DNA of 64,000 bases. It comes from Nectonema munidae (taxonomy: Eukaryota; Nematomorpha; Nectonematoida; Nectonematidae). The position numbers and the translations under genes are program-made. Location: NCBI GenBank assembly GCA_030549495.1, contig JAUIRK010000916.1, positions 719,501-783,500 on the forward strand. The letters are read 5' to 3'. Below, in pieces: positions 37,906 through 51,214 of this stretch (position 1 is its first letter; every line of letters starts with the position of its first letter). Below the pieces are notes generated by a model that did no database searches, had not been told where the DNA came from, and saw nothing but the letters and a program-made list of their open reading frames with translations.

Positions 37906-40160
37906 ACGGGGATCTCAAACTCAAATTGAGTAGAGTGCACATATCATGCCGATGCTGGTCTAAAAGGAACACAAAATATTTTCTGACATTATTCCAATAA
38001 TAAAAGATGTCCGAGTTAGATGCTAGCAAAAGCAGTATATCTCTTTCTCAAAAACCAATGATCAATTATTGTATCGATAATAATGGTTAAGACAAAAGAA
38101 CCCATGCAAGTTTCACAAAAAGATCATGTGAATATTAATATAAATGTGATTTTCAAATCGAAGATAAAACATATATTTTCATGCAAATTAAGAAATTTAA
38201 CAAAAAAGTTCAATTGTAAACGAAAATGTCACCTTACTAAAGCGAAAACTTGTCTTTGAAAAAATCACAAAAAAAAGTTTTGTGGAAAGCTAAGGTTACT
38301 TAGAGTTGACAGGTGAATGTATTTTTTGCTCAAAACTCCTGCTACTTTTCAGGCACGGCTTTTTCTTAGCTAGTTCGGACGTTTGTTCTGGTTGTTGAAT
38401 AATCCTCTTTATTTTTGAGGTTGAAAATACTCTCTTTTTCTAATGAGCTTCCAAACATACACAAAACTTTCTTGATCAAACTTATGATATTTCGGTATTT
38501 CACAGGATCATCATAAGTGTAAAGCTGAAGCACTCAAACAACTTTTTTCAATGCAAATGGGCTGGGCAGTGATGTCAATAGTTTCGCTTTGAATAGAGGA
38601 AGAAACATTAATAGCAACAGCAAATTGGTTCAAAAGATATGAAGCTTGGTTTTTTGAGCTTTGTTTTCCCCATTAATTTGAATCGACTGTGAAATTCTCT
38701 CTGCAGTTTTTGATAAATTCCACACACATACGTAGTACTTCATAGTCAACTAAAATCAAGGTTTTCAGAGATGGGAAATAGTGAATGATTTTAAAATAAT
38801 TGTTTTTCCCACAGATCTATTCTTCTTTTGAAGGCAGTGATTTAGTCACTCATTTGAATAATCTTGTTAGACTCACCTTGGAATTTTAAATTGAGTGCAT
38901 TCAGGTGTTTGGTAGTGTCAAAAAGAAAGCTAGATATGTACAAAAGGCAACATTACCTAGTTTTCGAACATCTGGTTGCTTTATAGCTATGAAAACAACT
39001 ATTTAAAACAATCTCGCCAAAACAGACTTAGCAAGAGTACCTAAAAGTAGCGCAGAACTCCAAATTCGCTATTCCTTTTCTCTAGGAAATCCTTGAAATG
39101 GCGATGATTCAAACTCCGTGTTCTGATAATTACGATTTGACCAAGATATTCATGACATTTCATAGCTTTACTGCTTTTCAAGAGAAGTCGTCCTTATGAA
39201 TCAGATGATGAACAGGTACAATAATTGATTTAACAGCCAAGTTCAAATTGCTTTGCCTTAACTTAATCAAGCCAGAGTTTTTAGAAGACATCTTAGGTAC
39301 AACATCAGTTGCTACAGACCCAAACTTCAACAAACTCAACCATTACCGTCAACGCAACTTTTAAACGCTTTATTACATACTTTCTGCCAGCGTGTGATTG
39401 ACTGTAACTAACTGAATAAGTTCTTCGATTATTTTAAGATCTTTGGCAAGGACGCAAATGAAAAATTAACAAAATACAGGTTAACACATGCCATTACACT
39501 CATCAAGTGACAGAAATAAGTATCACAATTTTGAGATTGTAAAAATGACGCCACTGATTGAAATTTGTGTCATTCTCTAGGCAACTGAGAGACTATTAAA
39601 AATTTTTTTTTAACTTTTTCTGGACAGAGAGTTTGAGCAACAGAGAGGACAGAGAGTCTATCACAAATTGACCCTCAGTAACTGTGTGAGATGTCTTTCC
39701 AATCATTTGACTGGTAATATAGCTGGTTTTTGTAACATCTGATGGTTTGTGCAATTGGTTGTAAACATATCTCTTGTGTAACATCTCTCTTGTGAAACGA
39801 TGATTCCCCTTAACAAAGTTTATCATCTCTTAATTTGGCTTCAAAATTATCAAAGTCTTTATACTGTCAATTGTGGTGCTGATTTATATTGTACACTTTC
39901 GGAAGGGCAATTGTCGATAGACAGTAAGAACGGAATCTATCGTTTTTCACTTTTACGTGCCAGAATCTACATCACAAGTAGTTTGCTATCTTGCTGACAT
40001 TTCTTGAAGTGTCATTTTTCCTTCTAACATTTTCACCTTTTGAAAACCCGTTTTTGAAGAGTGATTTTAAATGGGCTCCTTATAATTCAAACTAAAGGGA
40101 AATAAAAAATTAGCCCCTATTTTGAAATTAATTTGACAAGAATTAGGTTATGATGCTACG
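37906..40160. mobile_element. Decayed hAT transposon, right end uncertain
   Basis: The left end CGGGGATCTCAAACTCAAAT fits the hAT terminus CAGGGGTCTCAAACT. The minus-strand transposase remnants that follow end near 40,110. I could not find a convincing right terminus: GTTTGAGAC near 40,930 is one candidate, which would make the element about 3 kb. No target duplication was established. Confidence 0.5.
38330..40110 (-). pseudogene. hAT transposase remnant (GTF2IRD2/ZBED-like group)
   Basis: Read from about 40,100 down to 38,330, broken by many stops and frameshifts, the translation follows the hAT transposase order. First comes NYDNFEAKLRDDKL, then TSYITSQMIGKTSHTVTEGQ (the SY-hS--IAK-gKPFTEGEF block). 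Further on are ATDVVPKMSSKNSGLIKL, the block around the second catalytic Asp, and the pair TKHLNALNLKFQGE and HYFPSLKTL, which mark the C-terminal half. The longest uninterrupted piece is the 76-codon frame at 39596-39826. It is a dead copy. The assignment is by remembered motifs; it differs in sequence from the hAT remnant at 18534, so these were two separate insertions. Confidence 0.7.
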
Positions 40161-43100
40161 CACGTATCTACTACAGGTATTACCAGTGAGCAAGAACTTT
40201 GATGTTAAGTTAGTTAAGTTAAGTTGTTTGTGACGTTCGCATCCATCCTTTCGGATATCGTGGCCCGCCCGAAATGCTGAGTCCAGGTCTACGTGGACTT
40301 TCCATCCCACTAAACACCTACCGGCCCTTGTGACTGCATAGCTATACCTTGTTATATATATTATTTTACAAGAATTTATATTACAATATATAAATACAGC
40401 TGAGTGATCGATACTATCCTAACGGGAACGCTCCCAATTTGGGAAAGAATTTTAATGTCTAGTGATAGCTTGATTACTAACCACGTAAAATCAGGTCACC
40501 AGAGCACTACCTAACTTTGATGTTAAAGGTGCTTTTTGTGTGCTCTCAAACGGTACTTACATCCTCAGCTCAGGTGGCTTGAGCCACAGTGAAGTGACAA
40601 CAATTTATTTAAGTTAATGTGAGGGAGCTCTGGCGTTGCTACTAGACGCTAGTAACCTCTCACAATATAGAGCGATGGATTTCTTCTTGCAGATAGTGGG
40701 ACGCAGAAAATCATTTAGTGGAGCACGTGTTGGAAACTCTTCTTTATAAGGTGCTTCATTATATTCACTCGGTTCTTTTGTACCCTTTACAAAATATTGC
40801 TCTAAACACACCAGTAAAATGGCGCTGAAAACTCCAATTATAATTTATAATCTGATACCATACACACACCAAATTATTTCACTCAGAGAAGGACATACCC
40901 AATCTTCTAAAATCATAAAAAGAAAAGTTTGAGACTTTCACATATGTGCATGACAATTTTTGTGGTGTGAAAAACGATATTGAATCGAGAAGGTAAACGC
41001 GGCTGATACGGATAACGTATTATGAAACAGTGATACATGGTTGTCAGTCAAATGTATTTATTTAAATATAAGAGGAACATTTTTATGTGGAGATTTGAAC
41101 CGGTAACCTTTTCTAAACGGAGTCTTAGTTTTTGAAATAAGGCAGAATTAATGTAGGTGTGTAGGCAGAGCTTTGGAGTAATATTATGAAGAAACATACC
41201 TTTGCGAGGAAGACGGTTTCGAAAATGACTTGAGGACAAATTTAGCAGAGAGTGCTTCTAAAATAACATAGAGTGAAAGTGAATTAATTTTAATACGTAT
41301 AAAATTAATGCTTATGCCTTTGTAATTTATTTACTCCTTTCTGACACTTTCATTTTCCCTGCTATTTCTCTTGTTCTCTTTATACACTTCGCAACATGCA
41401 ATAAAGTATTCCGACGTTTACAAATTTTCTCATAGCACTCCTTCACTTATGCAAATTTATTCAATTAATTCTTGGCTTACTAAAAGTACAAGTTAATTCT
41501 ACAAATGATTTATTTACTCATATTAAAAAAAGAGATTTAATAGCAACGACAGAGCGAAGATAGCACGCAAAACAGTTAATTGATTCAAACTATGCAAACA
41601 GAAGAATTCCAATTCTACGTTTATCTGCATTTTATAAGTATTATTGAAGGCGCCAGACAGATTATTCAGATACCTTAATTTCCATGTTCGACAGAAGACG
41701 TGGAAAATTTAGCTTCTCGATGAAACTAATTTTTATTATATTACTTTTAACATTCTTCAAATTTCCAACATATTTAAACTTTGAATAAAATGTTCTTGAA
41801 ATACTTATTAATGCTATTCATATCTGGAGGCTTTATGTTCGATTGAAACTCAGCACTTTGATGTTTTAAAAATTGTGTATATAATCTCTTATTGATGTTC
41901 TTAAATATGTATATCTTCTAGATTTTAGATATAATGTCGGTGAACTTGATATTATAATTCAATAAACATTTTTCTTTTTATTTCACTTTTACGCGTTTAG
42001 TTTATGCCTTGAATATGAATGCCTCTTTTTCCTCTCCACTTACCAGAACATTACGTTTAAGCTCTTCTTTATTAGATTTAATTTATCTAGCCACGCTCAC
42101 TAAGTTATCCTTCCGGTGAAAATTTCTAGACTTTTTGACAAAAAAGATTTTTTATTGTTATGCGTCATGAAAATATTTTGGGTCCCCTGAATTAAACAAT
42201 TGTATATTTGACCAATATAAATGAAAAATACGAAACTACAAATTGATTAGCACTTTTCAATAAACAAGTGGCCTCTTAAATTAATTCAATTAAAAATATA
42301 AAGATTAAGTTTAGTTCATCCATAAAAGAGTGTCATAAAAAGTCTATAAATTATTTTATCATCTTAGCAAATAAAAAATTTACCGTGCTTATAAATTTGG
42401 AATGATATTTTAAATGTTATTCGTATGTAAGATAATTAATAAAAAAAACTTACTAATAGTTTTAAAAATTAGATTCTGAGACAAAACTGAATGCAGAATT
42501 AGGATAGAAAATAACCCAATTAAAAATGAGCTTTTTAATACTGATATAAAGGATCTAAATTCATTAGAAAACTTATATTTACAAACTTTTACTCTACTTT
42601 TAAAAATTTTAATTTAACACCATCTATATTTTAAATGATTCCATAAATCGAAATGTACTTACTTGACAAAAGATACTCAATATCCTTTATAAAACTTCAA
42701 ATTTAGCTTTCCTATTTTTTAAGTTAACTAAAAACTGGATAAGAACTAAGCTTATCAAGTAAGTTGGATAACTAAATCTTGCCCTTTTATCATCAAAATT
42801 TTTTTAGTGTTCTTGCTTCCTATTTTGAGAAAAACTGACTTTCATGTCCCACAATGAAAGAAAATTAGGTATTCCTCTCTCTCAAAGAAAAGTTTTATTT
42901 ATATCTTCAAGTCTGCCAAGCTAGTCATAGTTCCTTTTTTATCTATGAAAATACCAAACCACCTCTAAGCCACTCAATCATGAGTGTCTCATGCGAATAT
43001 TTTAAGCATTTCAATGTCTGTTCAATCATATCAGAATGATTTGCTGGGTAAAGTTAGTTTCGAATTGTGGAATGCATACTCTAAATTACAAATATCAGAG

Positions 43101-43407
43101 GAGCACAAGTTGACTTCAAAGTATCGGGCGATATAAAGGGAAGCATGTTCGCCTTTATGTTTTATTGGAGAAAGGAATGGGAATGAATTAAATGATCGCA
43201 AAGTTTATTTTTGAAACTGAGATCTTAACACCAGAAAGAGCAGCCGCGTCAATAGACGCATTTTGAATTTATGTGACTTTTTATTTACATCTTTTATGGG
43301 AGTGGGTTGGTTTGAGATATCAAAGCACTTTCAGCCGTAAGGCTATATGCTCGCATTATGCTTAAGATCGTTAATCACAGTTTTTGTGAATTTGTTTTTA
43401 GAGTTGG
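40161..43407. other. No gene recognised
   Basis: The part 40,190-40,560 is less AT-rich and includes a small hairpin (AGTCCA...TGGACT near 40,281-40,300). It may be an unknown short repeat. A B-box-like GGTTCAAATCT on the minus strand near 41,090-41,102 hints at another worn SINE. The rest is AT-rich without coding signal. Confidence 0.4.
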
Positions 43408-43479
43408 GAGCCTTGGGGATCGAACCCCTGAGCTTCAACTGTTAAGCTGGGAGGTACACACTAACAACCATTGAGGCTC
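43408..43479 (-). ncRNA. tRNA-like sequence or SINE head
   Basis: Over 72 nt on the minus strand, a 5' GAGCCTC can pair with a 3' AAGGCTC (one mismatch) as an acceptor stem. A near-perfect T arm GGGGTTCGATCCCC precedes the 3' strand, and AGCTT...AAGCT forms an anticodon-like stem with an 8-nt loop AACAGTTG. The D arm is poor and the anticodon loop is one base too long. It is therefore more likely a tRNA pseudogene or the head of a tRNA-derived retroposon than a working tRNA. Confidence 0.5.
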
Positions 43480-44801
43480 TTATGAGAGTGGGTATTGAAA
43501 TTTTCACAGTTTTAATATTTTTATACAAGACGTGATATTTTTTTTTATTAAAATTTGTTTCACATATGCAAAAATCTTTCTTTTTTTTTAATTTTTAATT
43601 TGTTTATATTAAAAATTGTTTCAGATATTCAAAATAATGTGTCTGATTTTATAATCAAATACTTCTGTTTCTGTCCTTTAAATCATGTTCTTTTTCTTTT
43701 TTTAAATAATATACAACGAAATTTCCCATTTTGCGTCAATGGGCACTTTTGGACATTTTGATAAAAATATCTTGCAGTCCTTCTAGTACAGTTGTTTCCA
43801 AAATTTTACTCTTGATGTCACATTTTAGTTTAGAAAAAAGCTGACGTAGATAACTTCTTACTAGTTAAAAAGAAGAGCACGATCCATTCTTACTCGGAAA
43901 ATATATACCAATTATTTTTATACCAAGATTTTCACTTATTTATAATTGTATTGTAAAAAATATTGGAAAATAATTGCTCCTATGAATGCGCGAGATGAAT
44001 ATAACAAGTTTCTTAACTTCAAGTTTTAGAGAAGACAATGCATACTGCAAATTACTAAAACTTCCAATCGATTTGGTTGCTTGGTTTGTATCAAAACAAA
44101 TGTTAAGTTTTTAAACTTAAACTAACATTTTTTTCAGTGTAAAAATGTATTTATCAATTTTTAAGTATATTATTCAAATTTGATTTATACTTTATCATTT
44201 TAATAGGTCCACAATCAAAAAATATTGATTGAAATGAATGATTTAAGTGCATTCAACTCAAAAAAGAGGAATTCAGAATATTTATAATGGATATAACTAA
44301 AAAGCCTCTGGTGTCAACGAAAGCTTCATACTACTCTTAATACGTTCTTTAGAACCGCCCTATCAAACTACACAAAAATAGATAGCCGTATCTAACTTTT
44401 ATATGACAATGACAGTTTATATAATTAGAAAAAACAACAATTTGCCAATATGTTAATTAATTGAGAATAAAATCCAAATAAATTAAACTTTACACTGAAA
44501 TTATGCTCGATTTTGAAGATATAGTCAATTTGTTTTGTTCATTATTTATAAATGAAGTGTTATTGTCATTCTTCAAATTTTAGTTAATTACTACGACGTC
44601 TATTGCTACTAAAATTATGCCCATAAAGATTTTGAAAATAGAGATATTTTTTGAAAATCCTTCTTTGAAAATGGTTTAAATTCCAAAAAGTTTAAATCTT
44701 TAATTTATCTAAGTTTTTGTTTTTATCCATCATTTTAAAAACTTTATAACTAAATAATAAGTTAAAAACTGTTCTGTGATGCGTTAGGTTGTCTAAATAC
44801 T
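43480..44801. other. No gene recognised
   Basis: AT-rich DNA. The 68-codon frame at 43555-43761 is hydrophobic and F/L-rich from T-rich sequence, with no family signature. Confidence 0.5.
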
Positions 44802-44853
44802 AAGCTCGTAGTTTGACAAAAGAAGTGCACTTGTGCCTTTTCGATGAAAACAC
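44802..44853 (+). mobile_element. SINE tail fragment
   Basis: CGTAGTTTGACAAAAG followed by GTGCCTTTTCGATGAAAACAC matches the 3' part of the 7366 SINE family, here on the plus strand. The tRNA head is missing. Confidence 0.6.
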
Positions 44854-44955
44854 AATGAGATCAAATAAGAGCTGCATTTAGCATTACAATTCCAGCTACA
44901 ACTTTGAGGGGGCGTGTTTGGTTACCCATGGTCTACGTGTCGCTACTCAAAATAA

Positions 44956-46026
44956 CGGTGATTAGTCAAAATGGGCGAAAACCAAAACGGATAAAAATTA
45001 AAATTTAAAAGTTTTTCCAAAATTATTAAAAATTTTTCAATATTTTTGATTTTAACAGTTATGAATTTTTATTCCATTTTGTTATAATTTAATAATTTTT
45101 TATATAGATATATATATAGAATTTTAGATGGAAAACCCATCTGGTTTAACCGATTTTGGGTATTGTTCCTGTAGAGGAATGCAGCCAACTTGAATTTCCT
45201 TTCGAATTCAATAAGGATTAAAATCCTCTAATTTGCACTAACTAAAATGGGTTAATCAAAATACTCTGATGTATCTTTCTTATCAACTCAATCACCGAAT
45301 AGTAAACTATGGATTTATGCAAAAATGTCACTCAATATTGTAAAGTATGTATATATGAATTTAAAGTTCTAGATACGTAAAAAATGTTATTTAGAATTTA
45401 AAAATTTTTAATTTTATAAGTAAAAAAATTTTTAACGGTTCTTTAAAACAAAAATAAAAAGTGTGAAAAATAGTATAAAATGAGGATTTTGAATGTTTTG
45501 CTGTAAATAGCTTAAATTTTCAAGTGTTTTAGTTTTCAGAAACTTTGAGCAAGAAACATTGAATTTTATTTATACATATAATACAAACAAAAATGCATAG
45601 AAATTTAAAATAAATTAAAAGATCTATATAAAAAATTCTGATTTATTTCAACTAAATAAAAAAAAAATGAAAAAATAGAAAGTAAAAACAAAACATAAAA
45701 ATCGTCTTGAAAAAATCAATTTTAACAAAAAAATATAAAAATTGTTTAAAAAATAAAATAGTTTTAAAAATTATAAATTTTAATCTTAAAGTAAAGTAGC
45801 ATAAAAAAATATATAGGGGAATTTTGGTTTTTCGGTTTTTTCATTTTTGAGTGTTGAATTTTGAAGATAAAATATTATGAATATAAATAGCATAACATTT
45901 TAAATCTATGTATAAGAAAGTTGAAAGAATTTCATAAAAATTTTAATTTTAATTTTTGACCTTTTTGGTTTTGTGCACTTTTGGTTTTGGGGCGTTTTGG
46001 TTTTGGGGCGTTTTAACCAAGAAACG
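44956..46026. mobile_element. Non-autonomous element with CGAAAACCAAAACG-type inverted ends
   Basis: The left end reads CGGTGATTAGTCAAAATGGG then CGAAAACCAAAACGG. The right end, reverse-complemented, reads CGTTTCTTGGTTAAAACG then two copies of CCCCAAAACCAAAACG-like units. The terminus and the repeated unit are the same type as the right edge of the giant array. The 1-kb interior is extremely AT-rich and non-coding. No firm target duplication. Confidence 0.65.
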
Positions 46027-49000
46027 AAAATCACTAGGTATTTTGCGTATGCTAAAAGATTTTTAAAAAAATAGGATAAAGTTTTTCAAGCACTCTATTT
46101 GTATACGGGGCTGATTTGAAAAATTGGCTAAATTTGTTTGATCAAACGTTTAAAATTAATAAAAAATAAAAATTTACTATTTATTACACTATTATGTGTT
46201 TCTCTTTTTGTTTCCAAAGTAGAGTAGACTTTTTTTATACTGAAGAACATTAACACAAAGATCTTAGGAAATACCACATTGAAGCAAGGTTAGAATAGAA
46301 GTCTCAACGTCATGAGTGAGAGCATAACAGACCTCATGTTGAAAACGTTCTTTCTTTTTTTTTTGTTGAAATATTTTAATAGCAGTCTTTGAGGAATGAA
46401 TATTCCTAGAAAATTTTTATACAAGTATAAAGCTAGTCTTGTTTTTTCAAGGTAATAATTTAAATTACAAAAATATTGTTCAACTTTTAGTTATAAAAAT
46501 AAAATTTTTTACTAACATAAAATCTTTGAAGTATTGAATCGAAATCATATTCTAAATTATTGCAATAAATAATAATCTTTGATTAAAAACTAAAACTGAA
46601 ATCAAAAGTTAGCAACTATTAGACGATTGTAAAAAAATTATCCCAAAAATGGTGGTTTAAATACACGTTGATGACAACTAATTTGTTTTTCGTAAATTTT
46701 TGCTAAAACTATATGTGTCCTTATTTGAAGTATTAAACTTGTCACAAAGAAAAAGAATATTATCAAAATTCAAATTAACTTATTAAACAAATTTAAATCT
46801 TGTCAGAGAACACATTTCATGAATCTGTTGTAAAAGTTAAGGAATAAATTTAGAAAAAATGTGATAAAAATTTTTCTGAGCGACGTAAATAACGCATTTT
46901 ATTACAGAAAAATCTGATGACATTAGAAATTTGTATATAAAACAATCCAAATCTGCAATAAATATATTTTACCCAAATTTTGCAATAAAGTACCCTTCAC
47001 ACGCTGGCTCAAAATCGGTGAAGAAAATCACATTTATTGGATACAAAATGGCAAATTTTTAACTTTTTCCACGCTGCAAAGTAATATTAGTTTAACTTAT
47101 CTGATCAATTACACGTTTAAGTCGTCTTGGTCTTTAATTTCATCATGTTGTTTATAAGCATAAATATATTACCACATATACATTTTACAGAAAATATCAA
47201 CTTACAAAATCTATTAATCTCTCATGAACTCAATTTATCTAACAAATAAAGTATATGGCTAACTAAATAACAAACAAACCGACTTATTAATAACTTGGTA
47301 AGTATATAATAATTGATTAAAACTATAAATATTAAAAGTTAATTTAAAAGTTAACCGTTTTTATTCAAAAAAATTTTTTCTACGCAATTTTTTTATGTGG
47401 GCGAAAATTCATCCCATAAATTTTTTTGAATAAAGAGTGTTCACTTTTTATAATTTCCACGTCTACTTCATCTATATAGGTAATTAATTAATTATCTTGT
47501 TAATTGCTTAAATAATAATTACTAAAAGACGAAAAAACCACAATTATTAATTAAAACGCAAGATTATTATACTCCGATTTTTTTGAGAAATAATTTTTCA
47601 AATATCTAATTTGCAAAAAAAGGGGAAAGAGCGCGAACATTTTGGAAATGATTTCTCAATAAAATGCTATCATAAAAATAGTAAAAAACAATTATAATAA
47701 TTAAATGATCTAACAATATTTTTAATTGGATTTTTATTATATTTACTACAAAAATTGTGTTTATTCTAATGCATTTTTCATTTAAACGTCGTAAACATTT
47801 TTGTTGTGATCATGATTTGATGTGACATCGGTTGAAAAACAGTTTGAAGTTTGTTTAAAATAACACCCTTGTTTCTGAAAATTTTGTCATGGCGGTCCGG
47901 CAACTGTTTTTTAAATTTGTCAAAGATCTTTTTATCATTGTTCTTTTGAAAATTCTTTGTAAATTATTTTGAGCTGCTAAATTTGCAATTGTATAAAATT
48001 TAGAAGCTAGATTTGATTGCAAATAAATTTTATTTGGATATTGAGGTTTCTGTTTTATCAGGTCCTAATTCATCAAAATTCAGAATCGAACCAGGGGCTA
48101 AAGTGGGGTGGGGGTTAGCCCAATCATTTTTTGGACAAATCTGGAAAAAGAATTAAAATTTGAAATACTAAAAAATAAATTGTTACTTTTATTCGATGAA
48201 TATAAATATGTATGATGGAAAATTTAGTTGAACAATGGTAAAATGATATTGATTATTTCGCATTGCCCTTATCTAAAGTTTTGGTAAAATTTAGGGATTA
48301 ATTTACTCAATACAAATACATGCACAAAAGTATCTTATATCAGGGCGGAAACATGCTTTTCTGAAATGAATTTTTCTGAATATTCAATATACGAAAGCAT
48401 TGAGAAAGAATATGGTCTAGTGTTACAAAATCAATATTTTCTCGTAGCATCTTAGCGATCTGAAGTACAAGCCTTCTTTCAGAAAGTCAAAGTAAACTTG
48501 ATTGAAGTGTACACTCAAAATTTGGGGAAGACGAATTGCCGGTTCCAAATCTACAGGTTGACTCGTATATAAGTGTGATGTTTCCAAAGTTTGGCATATG
48601 TTTTTAAGTGGGCTGTTAAAATCTTTGCTTCTTCCTGACCTAATAGAACGATATATTGATGTGGACATTTGAGGCTAGCGTGCCTTAGATCCCTGACTTT
48701 TCTGTCGAATACGACGTATATGATGTCGGTGTGGATAGGGGTAAAATGTTCGAACCCCAGTAGTGCTCAGCTTAGTACCAGTTGATTAGCATTATCATGA
48801 AAAATTAGAAAAGCCAAGGGGACGCATAGAATCGATTTCTTTTTCCAAAAAACATTTTAGTTAGAAAGAAATATTTTGGAAGCACATTTAATAAAATTTT
48901 GTGAATTAATAAGATTCAATTTCTTACCTTGATGGTTGACATGAGCTTTATAGAACTCCTGAGATAAAGTGTGTTAGTTTTAATAGATAAAAGTTTTAAT

Positions 49001-49617
49001 GCTTTTTTCTTTAAATCAAAATAAAGTTATGCATCTATTTTATAGAAAACTTTCAAAATTGCTTTATTTTTGTAGTTGTTATTTTTATGGTTGTGTCGTA
49101 TAGAACTTGGGTACAAAAAATAGGCGTTTCTAGTGTTATCAATCAACTGCATATGATTTAAAACTTCGTTGAAATGGACTTCAAGTAAACCGCTTTAACC
49201 ACGCTCTTGTATTTTTCTTTGATAAAAAGTGGGATTCTCGTCTTTTCAGGGGAACGCCAACGCAAAACTGCATGTCCCTTATTTTCAACGTGAAAAAGCT
49301 GACTCGGAATAATGAATGCGTATAGACACACAGGATAACTTATCTCTCTGCACTGCTACTCGGATTGTGTGTAAGGAAAGATGCACCTCCTCCTCCAGGT
49401 TGTGCAATGCAGGCGAATCAACCACTCATCAACATTCCAAATGCACGGAGGAGTGACGGCGGCTCCCTCCTATCTTAAAATACAAAGGAATGTAAATGAA
49501 GTTTTTGAATCGCTAGAAGCAGTCCATGGCAAAGTTTGTTTTTCCACTCTCGAGATGGGGAGTAATGGAAAAAACTTTCAGTAAAAGTACGTTGCATAGT
49601 AAAAGTATGTTTATATA
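46027..49617. other. No gene recognised
   Basis: Very AT-rich to 48,000. A B-box-like GTTCGAACCCC at about 48,751-48,761 and moderately balanced DNA at 49,200-49,600 are noted, but nothing supports a gene. The 67-codon frame at 49381-49584 has no known domain. Confidence 0.45.
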
Positions 49618-50288
49618 TACCATTTTTGGTTCTAAACGGTCTTTTTTACATTCTAAAGTGTCTTTTTTAAATTCTAGTCTTGTTTCTTAATAAATGCGCG
49701 TAATATTATGTGCGATTGTAAGGTTCTGTAGATGTGTTGAAAGTTTTTCAACATACCTGAAGAAAAAAGACACTTTAGAATTTAAAGATACACTGATAAT
49801 TTTCTAATTCTCCGCCTCTATTCAAGTCTTTTTTAATTCGATGCAACAAGTAGTTCATTTATAGACAAGTTTTTAACTCTTCAAATTTTGCCTTCTGCTT
49901 AGATTGATTTTATATTATAGTAACATAAAATTAAAAATTTTTTTAGTTTGTATCGAAAGTTTCAACTAAGCAAAAAAGTGAATTTTAAAACTTAGTTTCG
50001 AAAAACGTTTTACATCCATTATAAAATGAAAAAAAGTGTTAACACAAACTTCTTTATTATCATTCAAGTAATTTAAAGCAAAAACAATATATCATATTTT
50101 ATGAAGAAATAGAAACTCTCATTTGTTCTTTTTGTATGTTAAGTAGTGCATGTGCAGTGTAGCTTTTGCTTTCCTCGCTGTTTATTGAGGAAACAGCTTT
50201 TTTGATCACTTCATCTAGCATGAAAGAAAGTGTTGTCTAAAATAAAAGGTTTTAAAACATGTTTTATAAATATTGAAGCAAACCTTAC

Positions 50289-50534
50289 TTAATTTCTGTT
50301 TTGCAAAATTTTTGAATTTTGAGAAGCCAGCTCAATTGGATTCAGCATGTAACTATAAGGAGACAAAAACTTCAATATTTGTCCATCTGAAGTTATTAAG
50401 TTTTCTATAGTTTGAGTTTTATGGATCTTACCGTTATCCATAATAATTAGCCAGCAGTTTTTTAGGTTACTTATTTTAGATAACGGTTCGATCAAAAATT
50501 CTTTTAGGAAAAAATGTAACATTGATAGCAGCAA
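50289..50534 (-). pseudogene. Tc1/IS630-type DDE transposase fragment, inverted copy
   Basis: Eighty-one codons on the minus strand read as the C-terminal part of a DDE_3-type transposase: CWLIIMDNGKIHKT, the strand carrying the second catalytic Asp, then LKFLSPYSYMLNPIELASQN, the conserved PPYSP-LNPIE motif with the catalytic Glu. It ends at a stop soon after. The N-terminal DNA-binding domains and the first Asp are absent. The same stretch is present in opposite orientation at 50528-50813. Confidence 0.75.
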
Positions 50535-50813
50535 TGAGCAAAAGCGGGGTAGTTTATTACAAAATTATCAATGATGGTACCTGTAATTCAAAAAAGTTTG
50601 CAGAATTTTTGAACGAAGCTATCTAAAATAAGTAACCTAAAAAACTGCAGGCTAATTATTATGGATAACGCAAAGATCCACAAAATTCAAACTACCGAAA
50701 ACTTAATAAATTCAGATGAACAAATTTTGAAGTTTTTGTCTTCTTATAGTTACATGCTGAATCCAATTGAGCTGGCTTCTCAAAATTCAAAAATTTTGCA
50801 AAACAGAAATTAA
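50528..50813 (+). pseudogene. Tc1/IS630-type DDE transposase fragment, frameshifted
   Basis: The plus strand begins with AMSKSGVVYYKIINDG and NSKKFAEFLNEAI, the block that surrounds the strand after the first catalytic Asp. It breaks at a stop near 50,625 and resumes in another frame with RLIIMDNAKIHKIQ and FLSSYSYMLNPIELASQ. The spacing from the Asp of MDN to the Glu of NPIE is 34 residues, as in DD34E Tc1 elements. It overlaps the minus-strand copy by a few bases and faces it. The break and the missing N terminus make it inactive. Confidence 0.72.
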
Positions 50814-51214
50814 GTAAGGTTTGCTTCAATATTTATAAAACATTTTTTAAAACCTTTTATTTTAGAGACAATACTTTCTTTCATGCTAGATGAAGTGATC
50901 AAATAGAAAATTATCAGTGTATCTTTCAACACGTCTACAGAACCTGACAATCGAACATAATATTACGCGCATTTATTAGAAACAAGATTTCAAAGCTTAT
51001 TCAGAAAAGTATAATCAAAAAAGACACTTTAGAATTTAAAAAAGTCACTTTAGAATTTAAATAAGACACTTTCGAATTTTAAAAAGACACTTTAGAATTT
51101 AAAAAAGACACTTTAGAATTTTAAAAAGACACTTTAGAATTTGAAAAAGACAATTTAGAATTTAAAAAAGACACTTTAGAATTTGAAAAAGACTGTTTAG
51201 AACTAAAAATGGTA

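Larger units (their letters stand above)
49620..51212. mobile_element. Foldback Tc1-like element with repeat-built inverted ends
   Basis: TA dinucleotides at 49618-49619 and 51213-51214 flank the ends CCATTTTTGGTTCTAAAC and, reverse-complemented, CCATTTTTAGTTCTAAAC. The right arm carries about nine copies of a 20-21 bp unit AAAAAGACACTTTAGAATTT (51,018-51,200); the left arm carries two to three. Inside lie further inverted segments: 49,675-49,745 with 50,928-50,990, and 50,198-50,481 with 50,619-50,901, around a single-copy centre of about 137 bp. The inner arms contain an inverted duplicate of a transposase fragment. Relative to the right arm, the left arm has about 45 bp extra at 49,745-49,790 and about 390 bp extra at 49,808-50,197. 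The element could snap back into a long hairpin. It cannot encode a working enzyme. Confidence 0.8.

Noticed and set aside
43408-43479. Functional tRNA gene
   Set aside because: The D arm is poor and the anticodon loop has eight bases; kept only as tRNA-like.
48729-48790. SINE head around GTTCGAACCCC
   Set aside because: Only a B-box-like stretch; no A box or shared body with the other SINE copies.
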